From Omphalotus guepiniiformis (lineage: Eukaryota; Basidiomycota; Agaricomycetes; Agaricales; Omphalotaceae): a stretch of DNA of 64,000 nt. Numbering within the stretch: position 1 is the stretch's first letter; every line of letters starts with the position of its first letter. A program made the translations under genes and the position numbers. The notes under the pieces are model-generated. The model was not told where the DNA came from. It searched no databases and saw nothing but the letters and a program-made list of their open reading frames with translations. This document shows, piece by piece, positions 10,696-21,849 of the stretch. The DNA is taken from NCBI GenBank assembly GCA_028554645.1, contig JAQOOI010000062.1:372001-436000 (forward strand). Reading direction: 5' to 3'.

Positions 10696-12178
10696 TCAAC
10701 TATGGTCTGTATATTCGAAAGGCTGCGATAACGCCTTGGGCTTGACAAAGAGGGAAAACGGTGACATTTCGTTTAATAAAGAAACTAGCTTGGAGGAAGC
10801 ATCACTCGCGCTCATGCGGGCAGCAGGGTCATCTGCAGCCATGGCAGCCAAAACATCATCGATGGAATCGAAAGTGCTCTTGAAAACCTTGATAAGCTGG
10901 GTATTCTAAGGATGACGCTAATAATAACACCGACCTTGAAATCCAAAAGACTGGTGCCGAATTGCCACACATCGAGTTTGAATGGATCGTAAGGTTCACC
11001 GGTGGCCATCTCTGGTATACCAGGTCTCGAATACATATCTAAGTCGCGGAAAGAGCCACCTATCGGGTAACCGGTACAAACCCTCTGTTCAGGCAAACTG
11101 TTGGGGGCAAAGGATACAGCAACTTCAAAGTCTATGAGGTAGACGCGCGGTCGCGATATTGGAATGGCGTTCGCTCGGAGCGACTCTGGATACCACTCGA
11201 CCAGAAAATTGTCCTTAAAGGCGTCCTTCAAAAGATGGTCAACAGGACGTTACACGCAAAGAGGTTCGAAATCACCCGATGTGCGATATTCATGCTATGA
11301 ATGAATTTAAGTCCCTGCCGTGACTTGAACAAGAAGTTTAAGTGTATAATACCAAGCAGAGCTCACCTCAAGAGCTTGCATTACCATATCAAGGACGTCG
11401 CCGGCAGAGTTCCTCGCCCAACAACCATATGCCTCGGTCATCGATGTTCCGACTCTAGGAAAGAGGCCAAATGTGATGTGCTCAAAAACAAATTCTTGTA
11501 GCATCGGAAGTGTGTGATTGCTTGTCAGAAAAGCGTGCGGACCAGTCGTGAGTTGCCTCAGAATTTCTAAGTGGTTTCGACCTTCGTCCTTGTGAACTAT
11601 CACACGCATTATCACATCATAGCCTTCAGGAGTGCGAACCGCGCGACTCAGAGGGTTCTAGGAAGCATGAGTGGCGTATAACAGATACGGGTACGAAAGA
11701 GCCCACCCTGTATGTGAAAAACTGTAGTTCACGAACAGTACCTATACCTTTCTCAATTCCGCGACGAGGGGTCGCATACGCGTACCCGTTTGGAATAGGA
11801 TTAGCCAGGTCGACCGAGGTCTGGTATGAATCGAGATAATGGGGCCACTGCGTGAACCCGGCATTCTTAAGGACTGGGTCCAATTTCCGCCACACTTCTT
11901 CCTCAGCTTCAACTGAGGCTCCTGGTTGCCTCCATGTCATTAGATCTTTCGGAAGCTAAAGATAGGCCCACAAATGGATCAAAGGGAGTTCGTCAACTTT
12001 CAATGGCGCAAAAAACGCGTACCGAGTCAGAGATACTAAGACTGTGGCGCCGTTTCTTGGTCAATGTTATGCCCGGTATTACGCCAGATACGAGTCCACA
12101 TATTGCAGATATACCTAAAGTTACGATTGCAATAGGTAAAGCAAGTGCAGCGCCGTTTGGAGACGCAGTGTATGTCAT
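10696..12178 (-). CDS. Membrane-anchored kinase-like protein K1
   Basis: Six exons reconstruct an uninterrupted protein of about 402 residues. Residues 1-40 hold one hydrophobic helix (ALALPIAIVTLGISAICG) followed by basic KKRRHSLS, suggesting a single-pass anchor. The kinase-like core has DVIMRVIVHKDEGRNHLEI as the beta-3/alpha-C region, with Arg where the ATP-binding Lys is expected. Next come FIHSMNIAHR joined by splicing to DAFKDNFLVEW (catalytic loop), YLIDFEVAVSF (DFE in place of DFG), and PYDPFKLDVWQFGTSLLDF in the C-lobe. The gene lies in tandem with K2 and K3 on the same strand; its promoter is of the GGGCCG-rich type shared with K5 and K7. Whether it phosphorylates anything is unknown. 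Confidence 0.75.
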
Positions 12179-12233
12179 GACAAGTATATAGTGTGGCGTT
12201 GAAGAACGAGAGAGGACAGAGAAATTATTAGAC

Positions 12234-12239
12234 CACGTG
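12234..12239. promoter_or_regulatory. CACGTG box of K1
   Basis: CACGTG lies 56 bp before the K1 start codon, in the context ATCACGTGGTCTAATAATTT, which K7 shares exactly and K5 nearly so. Confidence 0.45.
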
Positions 12240-12299
12240 ATTCTAATCAACTTGCTTGAACGGCCCGTCGGCCCGATTCGCCAGCTTTCAGTTTAAGAC

Positions 12300-12640
12300 C
12301 ACACACGACTTCCCGACTTGCTTCCTCTGTTGAAGATGCCCAGGCTTGCATCAACAAAAAATACTACCTTCGAATTGACCTGTACCGTAGGTCCTGTTCC
12401 ACGCCGCCGAGAGGGGGATACGGTAGATAAAAATAATAATTAAAACATTCAAAGTGACTTCCGAGTCTGACATACTCGCCGCTCTACAGTTAGAAATGGA
12501 GTAAGTACTTAGTTCCCTGAGTGTGATACAATTATCTGGATGCACTGGTACTACTGTGAGAATCAGAGGTCTAAGCTCTCATTGTGTTCGCTATGATCAA
12601 CCGGGGTCGACAACATATTCTATATTCCGTTGCACGCACT
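12300..12640 (-). repeat. 3'-flank repeat of kinase-like genes, copy behind K2
   Basis: Diverged copy of the block found behind K1, K4 and K6: the CGCCGAGAGGGGG, AAAGTGACTTC and TGTGATACAATTATCTGGAT-type segments occur in the same order. It connects K2 directly to the K1 promoter, as K4 is connected to K5 and K6 to K7. Confidence 0.6.
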
Positions 12641-14105
12641 TCAGGGATAGTCTGTGTATTCGAAAGGCTGCGATAACGCCTTTGGCTTGACAAACAGGGA
12701 AAGCGGCGACATTTCATTCAATAAGGAACCTAGCTTTGACGAAGCATCGCTCGCGCTCATGCGGGCGGCGGGGTCATCTGCAGCCATGGCCGCCAAAACA
12801 TCATCAATGGGATCGTAAGTGCTCTAAAAATGCTTGATAAGCTGTGAATGTCAAGGATGGCGCTAATAATACCAACCTTGAAGTCCAAAAGACTGGTGCC
12901 AAATTGCCATACATCGAGTTTGAATGGATCGTAAGGTTCACCGGTGTCCATCTCTGGTATACCAGGTCTCGAATACAGATCTAACTCGGACATAGAGCCG
13001 CCTAACGGGTAACCGGTACAAACCATCTGTTCAGGCAAACTGTCGGGCCCAAAGGACACGGCAACTTCAAAATCTATGAGGTAGACGCGCGGTCGCGATA
13101 TTGGAATGGTGTTCGCTCGGAGCGACTCTGGATGCCACTCCACCAAAAAGTTGTCTCTAAATGCATCCTTCAAATGATGGTCAGTCGGAAATAACAAACA
13201 TGTAAGGAGTCGGGAAATCACCCGATGTGCGATATTCATGCTATGAATGAATGCAAGTCCCTGCCATGTCTTAACATGAAGTTTGAATATACTATCAGGC
13301 ATAGCTTACCTCAAGAGCTTGCATCACCATGTCAAGGACGTCGCCGGCAGAGTTCCTCGGCCAAAACCCGTATGCCTCGGTCATCGAAGCTCCGACTCTA
13401 GGAAAGAGGCCAAATGTAATATGTTGGAATTCAAACTCTTTCAGCATTGGGAGCGTATGGTTGCTAGTTAGAAAAGCTTCCGGACCGGTCGTGAGTTGCC
13501 TCATAATTTGCAAGTGGTTTCGACCTTCGTCCTTGTTGACTATCACACGCATTATCACGTCATGACCTTCAGGAGTGCGAACAGCACGACTGAGAGGGTT
13601 CTGTGAGAAATGAATGGCGCGGAACAAAAACGAGTAAGAAAAAGAAAACCTACCCTGTATGGAAAAAACTGTAGCTGACGGACAGTACCCAGACCTTTAT
13701 TAACTCCGCGACGGGGGGTCGCATATGCGTATCCGTTCGGAATAGGACTTGCTAGGTCCTTCGAAGTCTGGTATGAACCGACGTGATGGGGCCACTGAGT
13801 GAACCCGGCATCCTTAAGGACTGGGTCCAATTTCCGCCACACTTCTTCCTCAGCTTCAACTGACGCTCCTGGTTGTCTCCACGTACTTAGGTCTTTCGGA
13901 AGCTGAAGATAGACCCAGCAGATGGATGAGCAATCATTCGTCAGTAGAGCAACTCGACGCGTACCGATGCGGAGATACTGGCAGTGTTGGGCCTTTTCTT
14001 GGTCAAAAGTACGCCCGGTACGAGTCCACATATTGCTGCTATACCTAAGGTGATGATTGCGATAGGTACAGCCAGTACGGCGCTGTGTGGAGACGCGTAC
14101 GTCAT
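12641..14105 (-). CDS. Membrane-anchored kinase-like protein K2
   Basis: Same six-exon layout as K1. The anchor is present (VLAVPIAIITLGIAAICG) but the region after it is shorter and altered (LLTKKRPNTASISAS). Exon 2 starts LPKDLSTWRQPGASVEAEEE. The HRD motif is again formed by joining AHR to DAFRDNFLVEW across a phase-0 intron. YLIDFEVAVSFGPD and PYDPFKLDVWQFG are conserved, and the C-terminus ends FEYTDYP. The promoter is the second type (CACGTGAC about 70 bp upstream), like K4 and K6. Upstream, on the opposite strand, lies a scrap of gene X. No stop or frameshift was seen in the exons. Confidence 0.75.
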
Positions 14106-14177
14106 GGCCAGTACAAGTGTGGCGTTGGTTCGCCTGAGTGTAAGTGAACTTTGGAGGTGAAAAAGACCAAAATTTGT

Positions 14178-14183
14178 CACGTG
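14178..14183. promoter_or_regulatory. CACGTG box of K2
   Basis: CACGTG sits 73 bp before the K2 start codon in the context GAAGCACGTGACAAATTTTGG, comparable with K4 and K6. Confidence 0.45.
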
Positions 14184-14353
14184 CTTCATATTGCGCGACG
14201 CGCACGCTGAGTCACGTTTCTCGTCATCCGACTTATTCTCAACATACGATGAACATGCCAAAGGAGAATACGACGAGCTCGGATTGGGCTGGACCTCTAG
14301 AAAACTCATGCCGTGAATCAATAACGTGAATTAACAACCATCTTGTGGCCACG

Positions 14354-14430
14354 CTGCAAGTCAGAGTCAAATTGCGGCTAGTATTGAGGTGTCCCAATTC
14401 GCCGACCTCCTCAGCATGCGACTGAACATG
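14354..14430 (+). pseudogene. Scrap of gene X (divergent to K2)
   Basis: Reading right, LQVRVKLRLVL ends in AACATG followed by donor GTAAGTTCG and then CGTCATTTCTTAATATCGCC. The same ending (AACATG, GTGAGTTCG, TCATTTCTTACTATCGCC) closes the longer gene X segment at 35083-35389 on the other strand. The frame is short and degraded, so this is a remnant lying head-to-head with K2. Confidence 0.5.
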
Positions 14431-14559
14431 GTAAGTTCGCGTCATTTCTTAATATCGCCCGCAGCTATGAACTGCGCAAAAATAAGGATGGTTTTAATCA
14501 GAAGCTCTATTGAGTTCATATAGGACCAAACTGTGCAACGAATGTTGGGTTTTTGGCCA

Positions 14560-15032
14560 GCTTTAGGTGAGCTTGTACTGTGCACCAGGATGCACTAGTG
14601 TTTGCACAGAGAGAGGTGGCACTAGCAACTTTTTCCACCAGTTCCAATTGTCTCGTTCAAACGACGGCCTGTAGACGTCGAAATATGGTGACGTCTCCCC
14701 AGTTAGGTTGAAAAGTGTTGCCTGATGAGCAATTTTGCAGGTGGAATTGGAAATGGGTGGCAATACGTAGTCGAGGACGCTCACCTTCGTAAAAGACTAA
14801 GTTCTGGCATTCTGATAACTGCAGCTGTAACCTTCGCTAGTTTTCAGCGAGATACATCTATTCATGTCTCATTATATGGCAGCAGGAAGCAGTAAGGGTT
14901 AATTCACCTAGTAGGAATGGTTCATACTCGTGAACGCACGAGATCAAAACGCGCACCAAGGATTCAATCAGATTAAGACCTAAATATCTGCTTCAAGTAA
15001 TACATTTCAACGCTCAAAAAATGACACGTCCA
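14560..15032. repeat. Inverted repeat arm: 3' flank shared by K3 and K5
   Basis: Downstream of K3, reading on minus, the order TGATGGAC(A/G)TGTCAT, GGTGAATTAACCCTTACTGC, ATGTATCTCGCTGAA, AAGGTTACAGCTGCAGT and CATCCTGGTGCACAGTACA, then GGCCAAAAACCCAACATTCG, matches 27357-27640 downstream of K5 on the plus strand. Short open frames here and there (73 and 60 codons) share the ending HPGAQYKLT / YPGAQYILT but have no known domain. Confidence 0.65.
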
Positions 15033-16513
15033 TCAAATATCGTCAGTGAATTCGAAAGGCTGCGATAACGCCTTCGGCTTGACAAACAGCGAAAGCGGCG
15101 ACATTTCTTTCAATACAGAACCTAGCTTGGAAGAAGCCTCATCCGCACTCATGCGTGCCGCAGGGTCATCGGAAGCCATTGCCTCCAAAACATAATCGAT
15201 GGGATCAAAAGTAGACTAAGATGTTTCAATAAGTGAGTGAAACAACATAGTTGAAGCTAATACCGACCTTGAAGTCTAGGAGGCTGTTACCTAGTTGCCA
15301 CACATCGAGTTTGAATGGATCGTAAGGTTCACCGGTGTCCATCTCTGGTATGCCAGGTCTCGAATACATTTCTACTTCAGCAAAGGAGCCACCTATAGGA
15401 AACCCCGTGCATAAGCACTGTTCAGGCGGACAATCGGACCCAAAAGACACCGCAACCTCAAAGTCTATGAGATAGACGCGCGGTCGCGTTATCGGAACGG
15501 CCTTCTCCCGGAGCGACTCTGGGTGCCACTCCACCAGGAAATTGTCCCTAAATGCGTCCTTCAAAGAATGGTCAGCAGGTCATTACGCGCAGAACGAATC
15601 GAGATCACCCGATGTGCGATTTTCATGCTATGAATGAATTCAAGTCCCTGTCGTGTCTTGAGCAGGAAGTTTTTTAAATGATACGAGACGTAGCGCACCT
15701 CAAGAGCTTGCATCACCATGTCAAGGACGTCACCAGCAGAGTTCCTCGGCCAAAAACCATACGCCTCGGACATCGAAGCTCCGACTCTAGGAAAGAGGCC
15801 AAATGTAATGTGCTCAAAATGAAATTCTTGTAGCATTGGAAGTGTGTGATTGCTCGTCAAAAATGCTTGCGGACCAGTTGCGAGTTGCCTCAGAATTTGC
15901 AAGTGGTTTCGACCTTCGTCCTTGATAATTATCACACGCATTATCACGTCATGGCCTTCAGAAGTGCGAATCGCACGACTCAGAGGATTCTGTGAGACAT
16001 GAATGGCGCGGAACAGAAACGAGTACGAAAAAGCCTACCATGTATCCAAAAACCTGTAACCGAGGGGCAGTTCCAACACCTTTATCAAATTTACGACCGG
16101 GGGTCGCGTATGCGTATCCATTTGGAATAGGATCCTCCAGGTTTACCGACGCCTGGTATGAATCGAGATATTGGGGCCACTGAGTGAACCCAGCATCCTT
16201 AAGGACCGGGTCCATCTTCCGCCACAATTCTAGCTCAGCTTCAGCGGTCCTTCCTGGCTGTCTCCATGTACTCAGATCCTTGGGAAGCTAAAGATAAGCC
16301 CAGAAGATGGGTGAGAAGGAGTTCGTCAACTTTCAATGGAGCAAAAACGCGTACCGATTCAGAGATACTAAGACTATGGCGACTTTTCTTGGTCAACTTG
16401 AAAGTTATGCCCGGTATCATACCCGATACAACTCCACATATTGCAGCTATACCTACAGTGAAGATTGCAATGGGTAAAGCAAGTACCACTCCATTTGGAG
16501 ACGCGTAGGTCAT
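15033..16513 (-). CDS. Membrane-anchored kinase-like protein K3
   Basis: Six exons reconstruct an intact protein. The N-terminal helix is VLALPIAIFTVGIAAICGVV, followed by KLTKKSRHSLSIS. Exon 2 is the most diverged among the seven (GRTAEAELELWRKMD; GRKFDKGVGTAPRLQVFGYM). The core has DVIMRVIIIKDEGRNHLQI, AHR joined to DAFRDNFLVEW, YLIDFEVAVSFGSD and PYDPFKLDVWQLGNSLLDF. K3 is nearest to K5 by its downstream flank. It lies at the inner end of the left array, closest to the change of strand. Confidence 0.75.
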
Positions 16514-16585
16514 GGCCAGTAGTATATATGTAGGCTAGTGTGGCGCTGTGATTCAACGAAGGACGATCGAAAGAAAATATTAGAT

Positions 16586-16591
16586 CACGTG
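16586..16591. promoter_or_regulatory. CACGTG box of K3
   Basis: CACGTG lies 73 bp before the K3 start codon in the context AGAAGCACGTGATCTAATA, intermediate between the two promoter types. Confidence 0.45.
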
Positions 16592-16599
16592 CTTCTAAT

Positions 16600-17490
16600 T
16601 CTTCCTCGGGTGAACCAATGCATATGTTCAAAACCTCTTCAGATCTTACTTCCTGACTTTTTTTTTCGTTTCGGATCGCTCGAAGCAAAAAGAGCTTCCA
16701 GAGGACCGTCGACTTCAATCCTGGGAGGTCCAAGTACCTTCTCTTCTGGATCTGGGACACTCAGAAATTTTCGACTCGGAGGAGGACGGATTAAGACGCT
16801 GATATTTTCGGCTTTCAGAGGTCTTTGGGAATTACAAAGGTCCGCTGGTGTGTTTCTTCGCGCGTATTATTGCTGATGCATCACAGAGAACACATGCTGT
16901 CGACCGTACGCTGTCGCGAATTCTTTGTCTACAGACGCGCTTTTGTCAGAGCTTTCAACTTCAATGGTTGTGCATCAATCGACTTGACGTCGATAGAGTA
17001 GTTGCTCTCTACCGTTCGGTATTGTTTACCTCGGAATAACCTCAGTAATTCTCCTGACTTGCCCGAAGGTTAGTATAACGATTTACGGGTGCTGGGATCC
17101 ACGTTTGAAAGCCGCGAATACGTTCGATTAGGTACGAAAGTTTTTTCTCTTTCTGTCTGTTCCTTGTTAACGATCGTGAGTGTTTATGCTAATGGGGTAT
17201 GCGGATATCTAGTGACACATCCAGATCGCTATCCAAAGCTTTCTCGCCGAGAATGCCAAAAATCAGAAAGATACAGAGGATTACGCGTCAAGATGACTAT
17301 CTCTTACGAAAAAATTCTGGGCCTTATCGTTCCCAAATTGCCATTACAACATTTTGACGGAGCATATTTTTCCAGTGGAGGTATTGCGGACAGTCCTTGG
17401 GAGCAGGCGACATGTTGACTCGTTGAGATTCAAGGTCCGCGTGTGTTCACCGTGTAAGATTAAGGCTGTCATCGCTTTTCTATGAAGTCA
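16600..17490. other. Intergenic region at the strand switch, no gene recognised
   Basis: About 0.9 kb between the K3 promoter and the next plus-strand gene. Open frames of 63-112 codons exist on plus (for example 17089-17418) but show no family features and no clear introns. I see nothing here that can be named. Confidence 0.4.
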
Positions 17491-17501
17491 AGCACAGTGA
17501 G

Positions 17502-18431
17502 TTGCACACTCCTCCCTGCTTCACCCACCTCACACGTCTTTTAGGCTTGCCTCTATTGGAAATGCTATCTCCTACGAACAACATTTACGAGCCTGACGAA
17601 GAACATGTGAGGAGTGTTCGCTACCTCCTACTGAATTTTCTACCCCTGGAGCTGGTAGACCTTATAATCGACGAGGCAAGATACTGGGCATATGTCCGCT
17701 CCGAGTGTTTCGAGCAGATAGAAGCATCCGCATGGGACTCTCCCGATAATAAAGCAATCTGGTGTTATCTTGTTACTCCACCTGTTCCTGGAAACTGTAC
17801 TCGAGAGGCGATTGGAGATGTTGACAGTTCTGTCCAACGAAGGGCCAAAGTGCGAATGGTCGTTTTCGAATTGCAAAGTCATGATCAAGGTTGGGGTGGA
17901 AATCCCCATCTTCGAGGTGAGCTCAGTTCTACATTGGCCTATAGATTTTTTTTGATGAGATATACACCCAGGAACCCGTAATGGCTCATGGACATGGTTC
18001 GAGGCCGCTATTATTCGTGCATCCGATGGTTCTAAGCTGGAATGGCTCGAGACAGCGTTGAGCTGTCCTGTGAATTTACAAGCTCGTTCGTCATCTGCTG
18101 CTTTCGCTGATCCTTCTCTGGATCCTCGTTGGCATATCGAGAGCAATTTGACTGCTGTGAGTCAGAAACAGAGCCACTCTGTCATCTGGACGCGGCAAGA
18201 GTTCCAGAGAGCGCAACAAAAGGCTGAATCCTCGAAAGGACGTGAAGGGCTTGGGTATGAGCTTGTCAGAGCGTTGCAGGCAGGAGATCGAGTAGCTGTT
18301 TTGGCAATGGCGCAGGCGAGTATTCAATAACGAAGAACAATGCAAGAAAGCTTATGTCCTATTCTCTTCAGTTTCCAGGATGGTCAAACCATGTCTACAG
18401 TGGCTCTGTGACCATATACTACTCGGTGTGA
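17502..18431 (+). CDS. Conserved fungal protein with SHDQGWGG motif, paralog 1
   Basis: The N-terminus has an F-box-like helix (LLLNFLPLELVDLIIDEARYW), then WCYLVTPPVP, KVRMVVFELQSHDQGWGG, NGSWTWFEAAIIR, WHIESNLTA, LVRALQAGDRVAVLA and FPGWSNHVYSGSVTIYYSV. This order is typical of a fungal family of unknown function, probably an F-box-like start followed by a beta-sandwich. Three exons are joined by introns after NPHLR and after AMAQ; the second has a GC donor (GCGAGT) where the paralog has GT. The start could be 17502 or 17562. The neighbour at 18665 is its paralog in the same orientation, about 230 bp downstream. Confidence 0.65.
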
Positions 18432-18664
18432 AGATGCTCGAAAGCCAAGTAATGAATTCGGTAGATGGTTTCAAGTATCATTAGTACTGCATGATTGGTG
18501 TCTTTCGGGTGTCGACGTATTCATTGATGATTGTAATGATGACTTGTATGTAGCTGAATATGCATATATCCAATGTTGCTCTAGTACTACATAGGCAGGT
18601 TACTGTTGCGCGCGTGCCACAGTTCGCGCTTACAAACTTTCCCTCTAACCTCCAACATCTCACC

Positions 18665-19620
18665 ATGAATTTTATACAAAACATCGTCAATATAGGTTCA
18701 TCCCTTATATCTAATCTCTCAACTACTAGTACCACTCCAGGAACAGTCTCCTCTGAAAGCTATCCTCATTTCCCTTCCGAATCTGACGTTCATCTTGTCC
18801 GCTATGCTCTGCAAAGTTACTTGCCACTTGAACTCGTGGACATCATTATTGAGGAAGCTCACTATTGGCCGTGTATTTCTGTCGAAGAAAGTACTCAGGT
18901 GCACGCAATAGCATCCCGATCCCCCAATTACTCTGCGAACTGGTGCTACCTTCTCTCACCACCTATACCAGGCCTGGAGAATCAATCCAGTGACGAGAAC
19001 GGCGAGAGACGGCGTAAGGTGCGCAGGGTTCAGATTGAAATTGAGAGTCATGATCAAGGATGGGGCGGGATGCCTAGTGAGCAAGGTGAGGCTTGGAGAT
19101 TCTTTTGCTACGTCGTTTTGCTTATGTTGCAACCTGTAGGAACTTATAACGGCTCATGGACATGGTTCGAAGCATGTATCATACGCACCTCAGATGAAAA
19201 TGCACCTGCATGGCTCCGAGTTGCATCTGAACGACCTGTCAACTTGGCAGAATTATCCTCACGAGAACCCTCAACGAATGACTTCTGGACCTCAGACATC
19301 CTTGTTGGCCCGTCGACGAAACGCTGGCACATTCAGAGTAACAAGACTGCTACACAGACCAAGCAACTCCATTCTATACTCTGGACTGACGATGCGGGGG
19401 AGGGCATCCCTCTGGAGGATACGTGGAAAGGACGGCGATGCCTAGGTCAGGAGGTGGTCAGCCTGCTGCAGCCAGGAGATCGAGTTGCGATTCTAGCAAA
19501 GGCACAGGTGAGATATCATTTCTGACTATCGCGCCTATCATTAAACATTGTTTTTCGTAGTTCCCTGGCTGGGTCAATCATGTCTATCACGCCTCTATTG
19601 CTATCTATTATTCCATGTGA
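18665..19620 (+). CDS. Conserved fungal protein with SHDQGWGG motif, paralog 2
   Basis: The layout matches paralog 1: LQSYLPLELVDIIIEEAHYW, WCYLLSPPIPG, VQIEIESHDQGWGG, NGSWTWFEACIIR, WHIQSNKTA, VVSLLQPGDRVAILA, then FPGWVNHVYHASIAIYYSM after the last intron. The first intron (about 19086-19138) has no stop and a length divisible by three, so the reading frame stays open through it, but the GTGAGG donor and CTGTAG acceptor align with the intron of paralog 1. A longer linker (PSTNDFWTSDILVG) separates the two halves. Function unknown; the beta-sandwich idea is inference. Confidence 0.7.
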
Positions 19621-20049
19621 CATACATGTGTTCAACTTCCCCAATTCCGTTTGTTGGAATACTGAAGTTGTACCTTGGGCGTGGTACTGTATATGCATGT
19701 ACCCTTGGAGCTTCGGCGTGTGCCCTTAGTGTACTGGGTCAAAACGCCCAACGCCTTCTGACCCTTCTCGTCATACTCGGAGAAATGATCAGCCAAACGT
19801 CCGTCGCTCGTACGACGAAAGGACGGAATGACCTTCGCCGATAATATTAAGGGTCTTTTCGAAGTCAACAGGGCGAGCTGACGAACAGAATACAGCACGG
19901 CTAGCTTTCATATTCCACGAATAACTTCACTGTCTCTCAGACAGTCTAGACATTTCAATGTTAGTGTGGGAATCTACTCCAGGTTGACTCTGAACCACCA
20001 CCACCATCTTCCTATCTCACAAGGGCCCGAGAGTTCGATATTCCAACAC

Positions 20050-21577
20050 ATGAAAATGGTTTCTAAACCTGCTAGTCAACAGGAAGTGGTGCTCCTCAGA
20101 CAAGAACGAGACGAAATCCTTGCCGAACGCGACCTCTACCGGAAGCAGCTCTCCGAGGCGCTCAGCGATCTGAAGTTGCGCCACATTGAAGTTTTGGACT
20201 TGAAACAGCAATATAACGATCTCAGCTCCGAGCTTGCGGATGTGAAGCGAAAGCTCGCGCGTGAGCGCCTTCTACTTTCTGCTGGGGCTGTACACTTGCA
20301 GGGAAAAGGAGTTGCTGACGGTCATGCTGGAAGCCCCATCACAATGGAGGACAATGTCGATATCAGCCCAGACTGAACACTGTATCCACTCCTTTGAAAG
20401 GGCATGATACAGCTGTCGACGGTAGAGATGGCTGGCCATTCCCATCTAACCAGGTATGCTGCTTTTTGCCTATTCTTCGTCAATATCTGACGCCAGCCTG
20501 AGGTGGGGCTTGAGGCTGCCTTCGATATTTCACAGGCTATCGGGAGCACTCCTGGTGCAGATGCCACATCTGAAAGTTTCCGAATCCGAATCTTCAGATT
20601 CTGTAATTGAGGTGTCTTTTAGATCCTCAACATTCTCAGAAGATGTTGAACACTCTCTAGCTGTCCAGGTGCCTCCTCTACCAATTTGTGAGATACCAAC
20701 GATTGCTACGCCTCCTTCAATTCAAGTTTCTTCCCAGGATTACTGCGAGCTCTTTGTTGAAAGTAGGAAGGCAAGTAAAGGAGATTTTGAACTCTCTTTT
20801 CGTCTCCTCCGAAACAAACGTGAAAAGGAGAAAGATGCCCGGTTATTGAAAGACGTGGTGAATGTCATATATGAAACATATATCACAGGTGAACATACAA
20901 GGTCAGATTACGGAGAGATATGCTTTACGATGATGCAGACGATTAGTCCAAAGGTGCAGGACATGGGGACAAGAGATCCAGAAGGGAATCCAATGGGAGG
21001 TGGACGACTTTTCCAAAGGTTTTTGGATCAAAGATTACAAGTGGATTTCGAAAAGTGTGTTCTGTTGTTAGCAAAAGATCGCCCCAAATCCGAGGAGATA
21101 GGTCCTACTCCGCTGGACTGGTATGCAGAAGAAGAAAAGCCTGTTCCTCATGCGGCAAAATTGCGGTACCTACTCGGTTTGCTTGGAACTTTATACGACC
21201 AGAGGATGGTTAATGCGCGGGTTATAATCAACTGTACGGAGAGGTTGCTCACTCTTTCAGAGACGGGGGCTTCAGCATCTGTTTGTATTGAGGGGCTGTG
21301 TGCTCTTTTATATTTGGCCGGGGCTCAACTACACCACAATAATACGCGAAGACGAATGGATATGTGCTTTGAGCGCATCAAGGAACTTGTGCAGCCTCGA
21401 AGTCCGTTTACCGTAGATGTTGGCATCGACATGAAAGGACTGTTACGGGCGAGTTATTCGCCAGACTTGTCACCTCTTTTCCAATTCGCTTTTTCCCTGC
21501 TGTGTTTGACTGAATCGTGAGCTTTGTTCTTTTTTTCTCAGACTTTAATTGATTCTCGCGCGCGAGAATGGCTGTAG
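20050..21577 (+). pseudogene. Coiled-coil plus MIF4G-domain protein, copy B, frame-disrupted
   Basis: Exon 1 encodes the family coiled coil (EVVLLRQERDEILAERD; QQYNDLSSELADVKRKL) but meets TGA at 20374-20376, where copy C reads on. Aligned with C, one base appears missing just before this. After the intron the frame that matches C reads GSTPGADATSES and then stops, while the MIF4G frame is shifted; a second frame change between about 20550 and 20610 is needed. The MIF4G region is open throughout: LLKDVVNVIYETYITG, QVDFEKCVLLLAK, LLGLLGTLYDQRMVNARVI, FERIKELVQPRSP. The final intron uses GC (GCGAGT) before TLIDSRAREWL. Two disruptions make a pseudogene likely, though sequencing error or unusual splicing is not excluded. 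Confidence 0.6.
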
Positions 21578-21639
21578 TCTCATTAATTGCTTTAAGGCAG
21601 GGTGATGCCTGACGACGTGTACAATTAAAGAATAGGCGT

Positions 21640-21849
21640 GGTATTTCATGTACGTTCGTCGGTTTAAGGCGAGCTTTTGACGGAAACTGTGGTAGCTGGG
21701 GCAATCAGTAACCTATAAGGTTACTATATTTGGGTGCACGTCCGAGTCGTCCAACTCGCGTGGGTGTGTATACAACGTGTAGTAGTGTGGGAATTTACTA
21801 GAACCTCAAGGTTGCCCTTAAACCACCACGACTACTGCATACTACAACT
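21640..21849 (+). promoter_or_regulatory. Shared upstream block of MIF4G copy C
   Basis: Contains TTTTGACGGAAACTGTGGTAG, GGGTGCACGTCCGAGTCG, GTGTGTATACAACGTG, GTGTGGGAATTTACT and TTGCCCTTAAACCACCACG in the same order as upstream of copy A, ending about 15 bp before the start at 21850. Confidence 0.6.

Noticed and set aside
17089..17418. 109-codon frame near the strand switch
   Set aside because: No family features, no conserved copy elsewhere in the window and no splice support.
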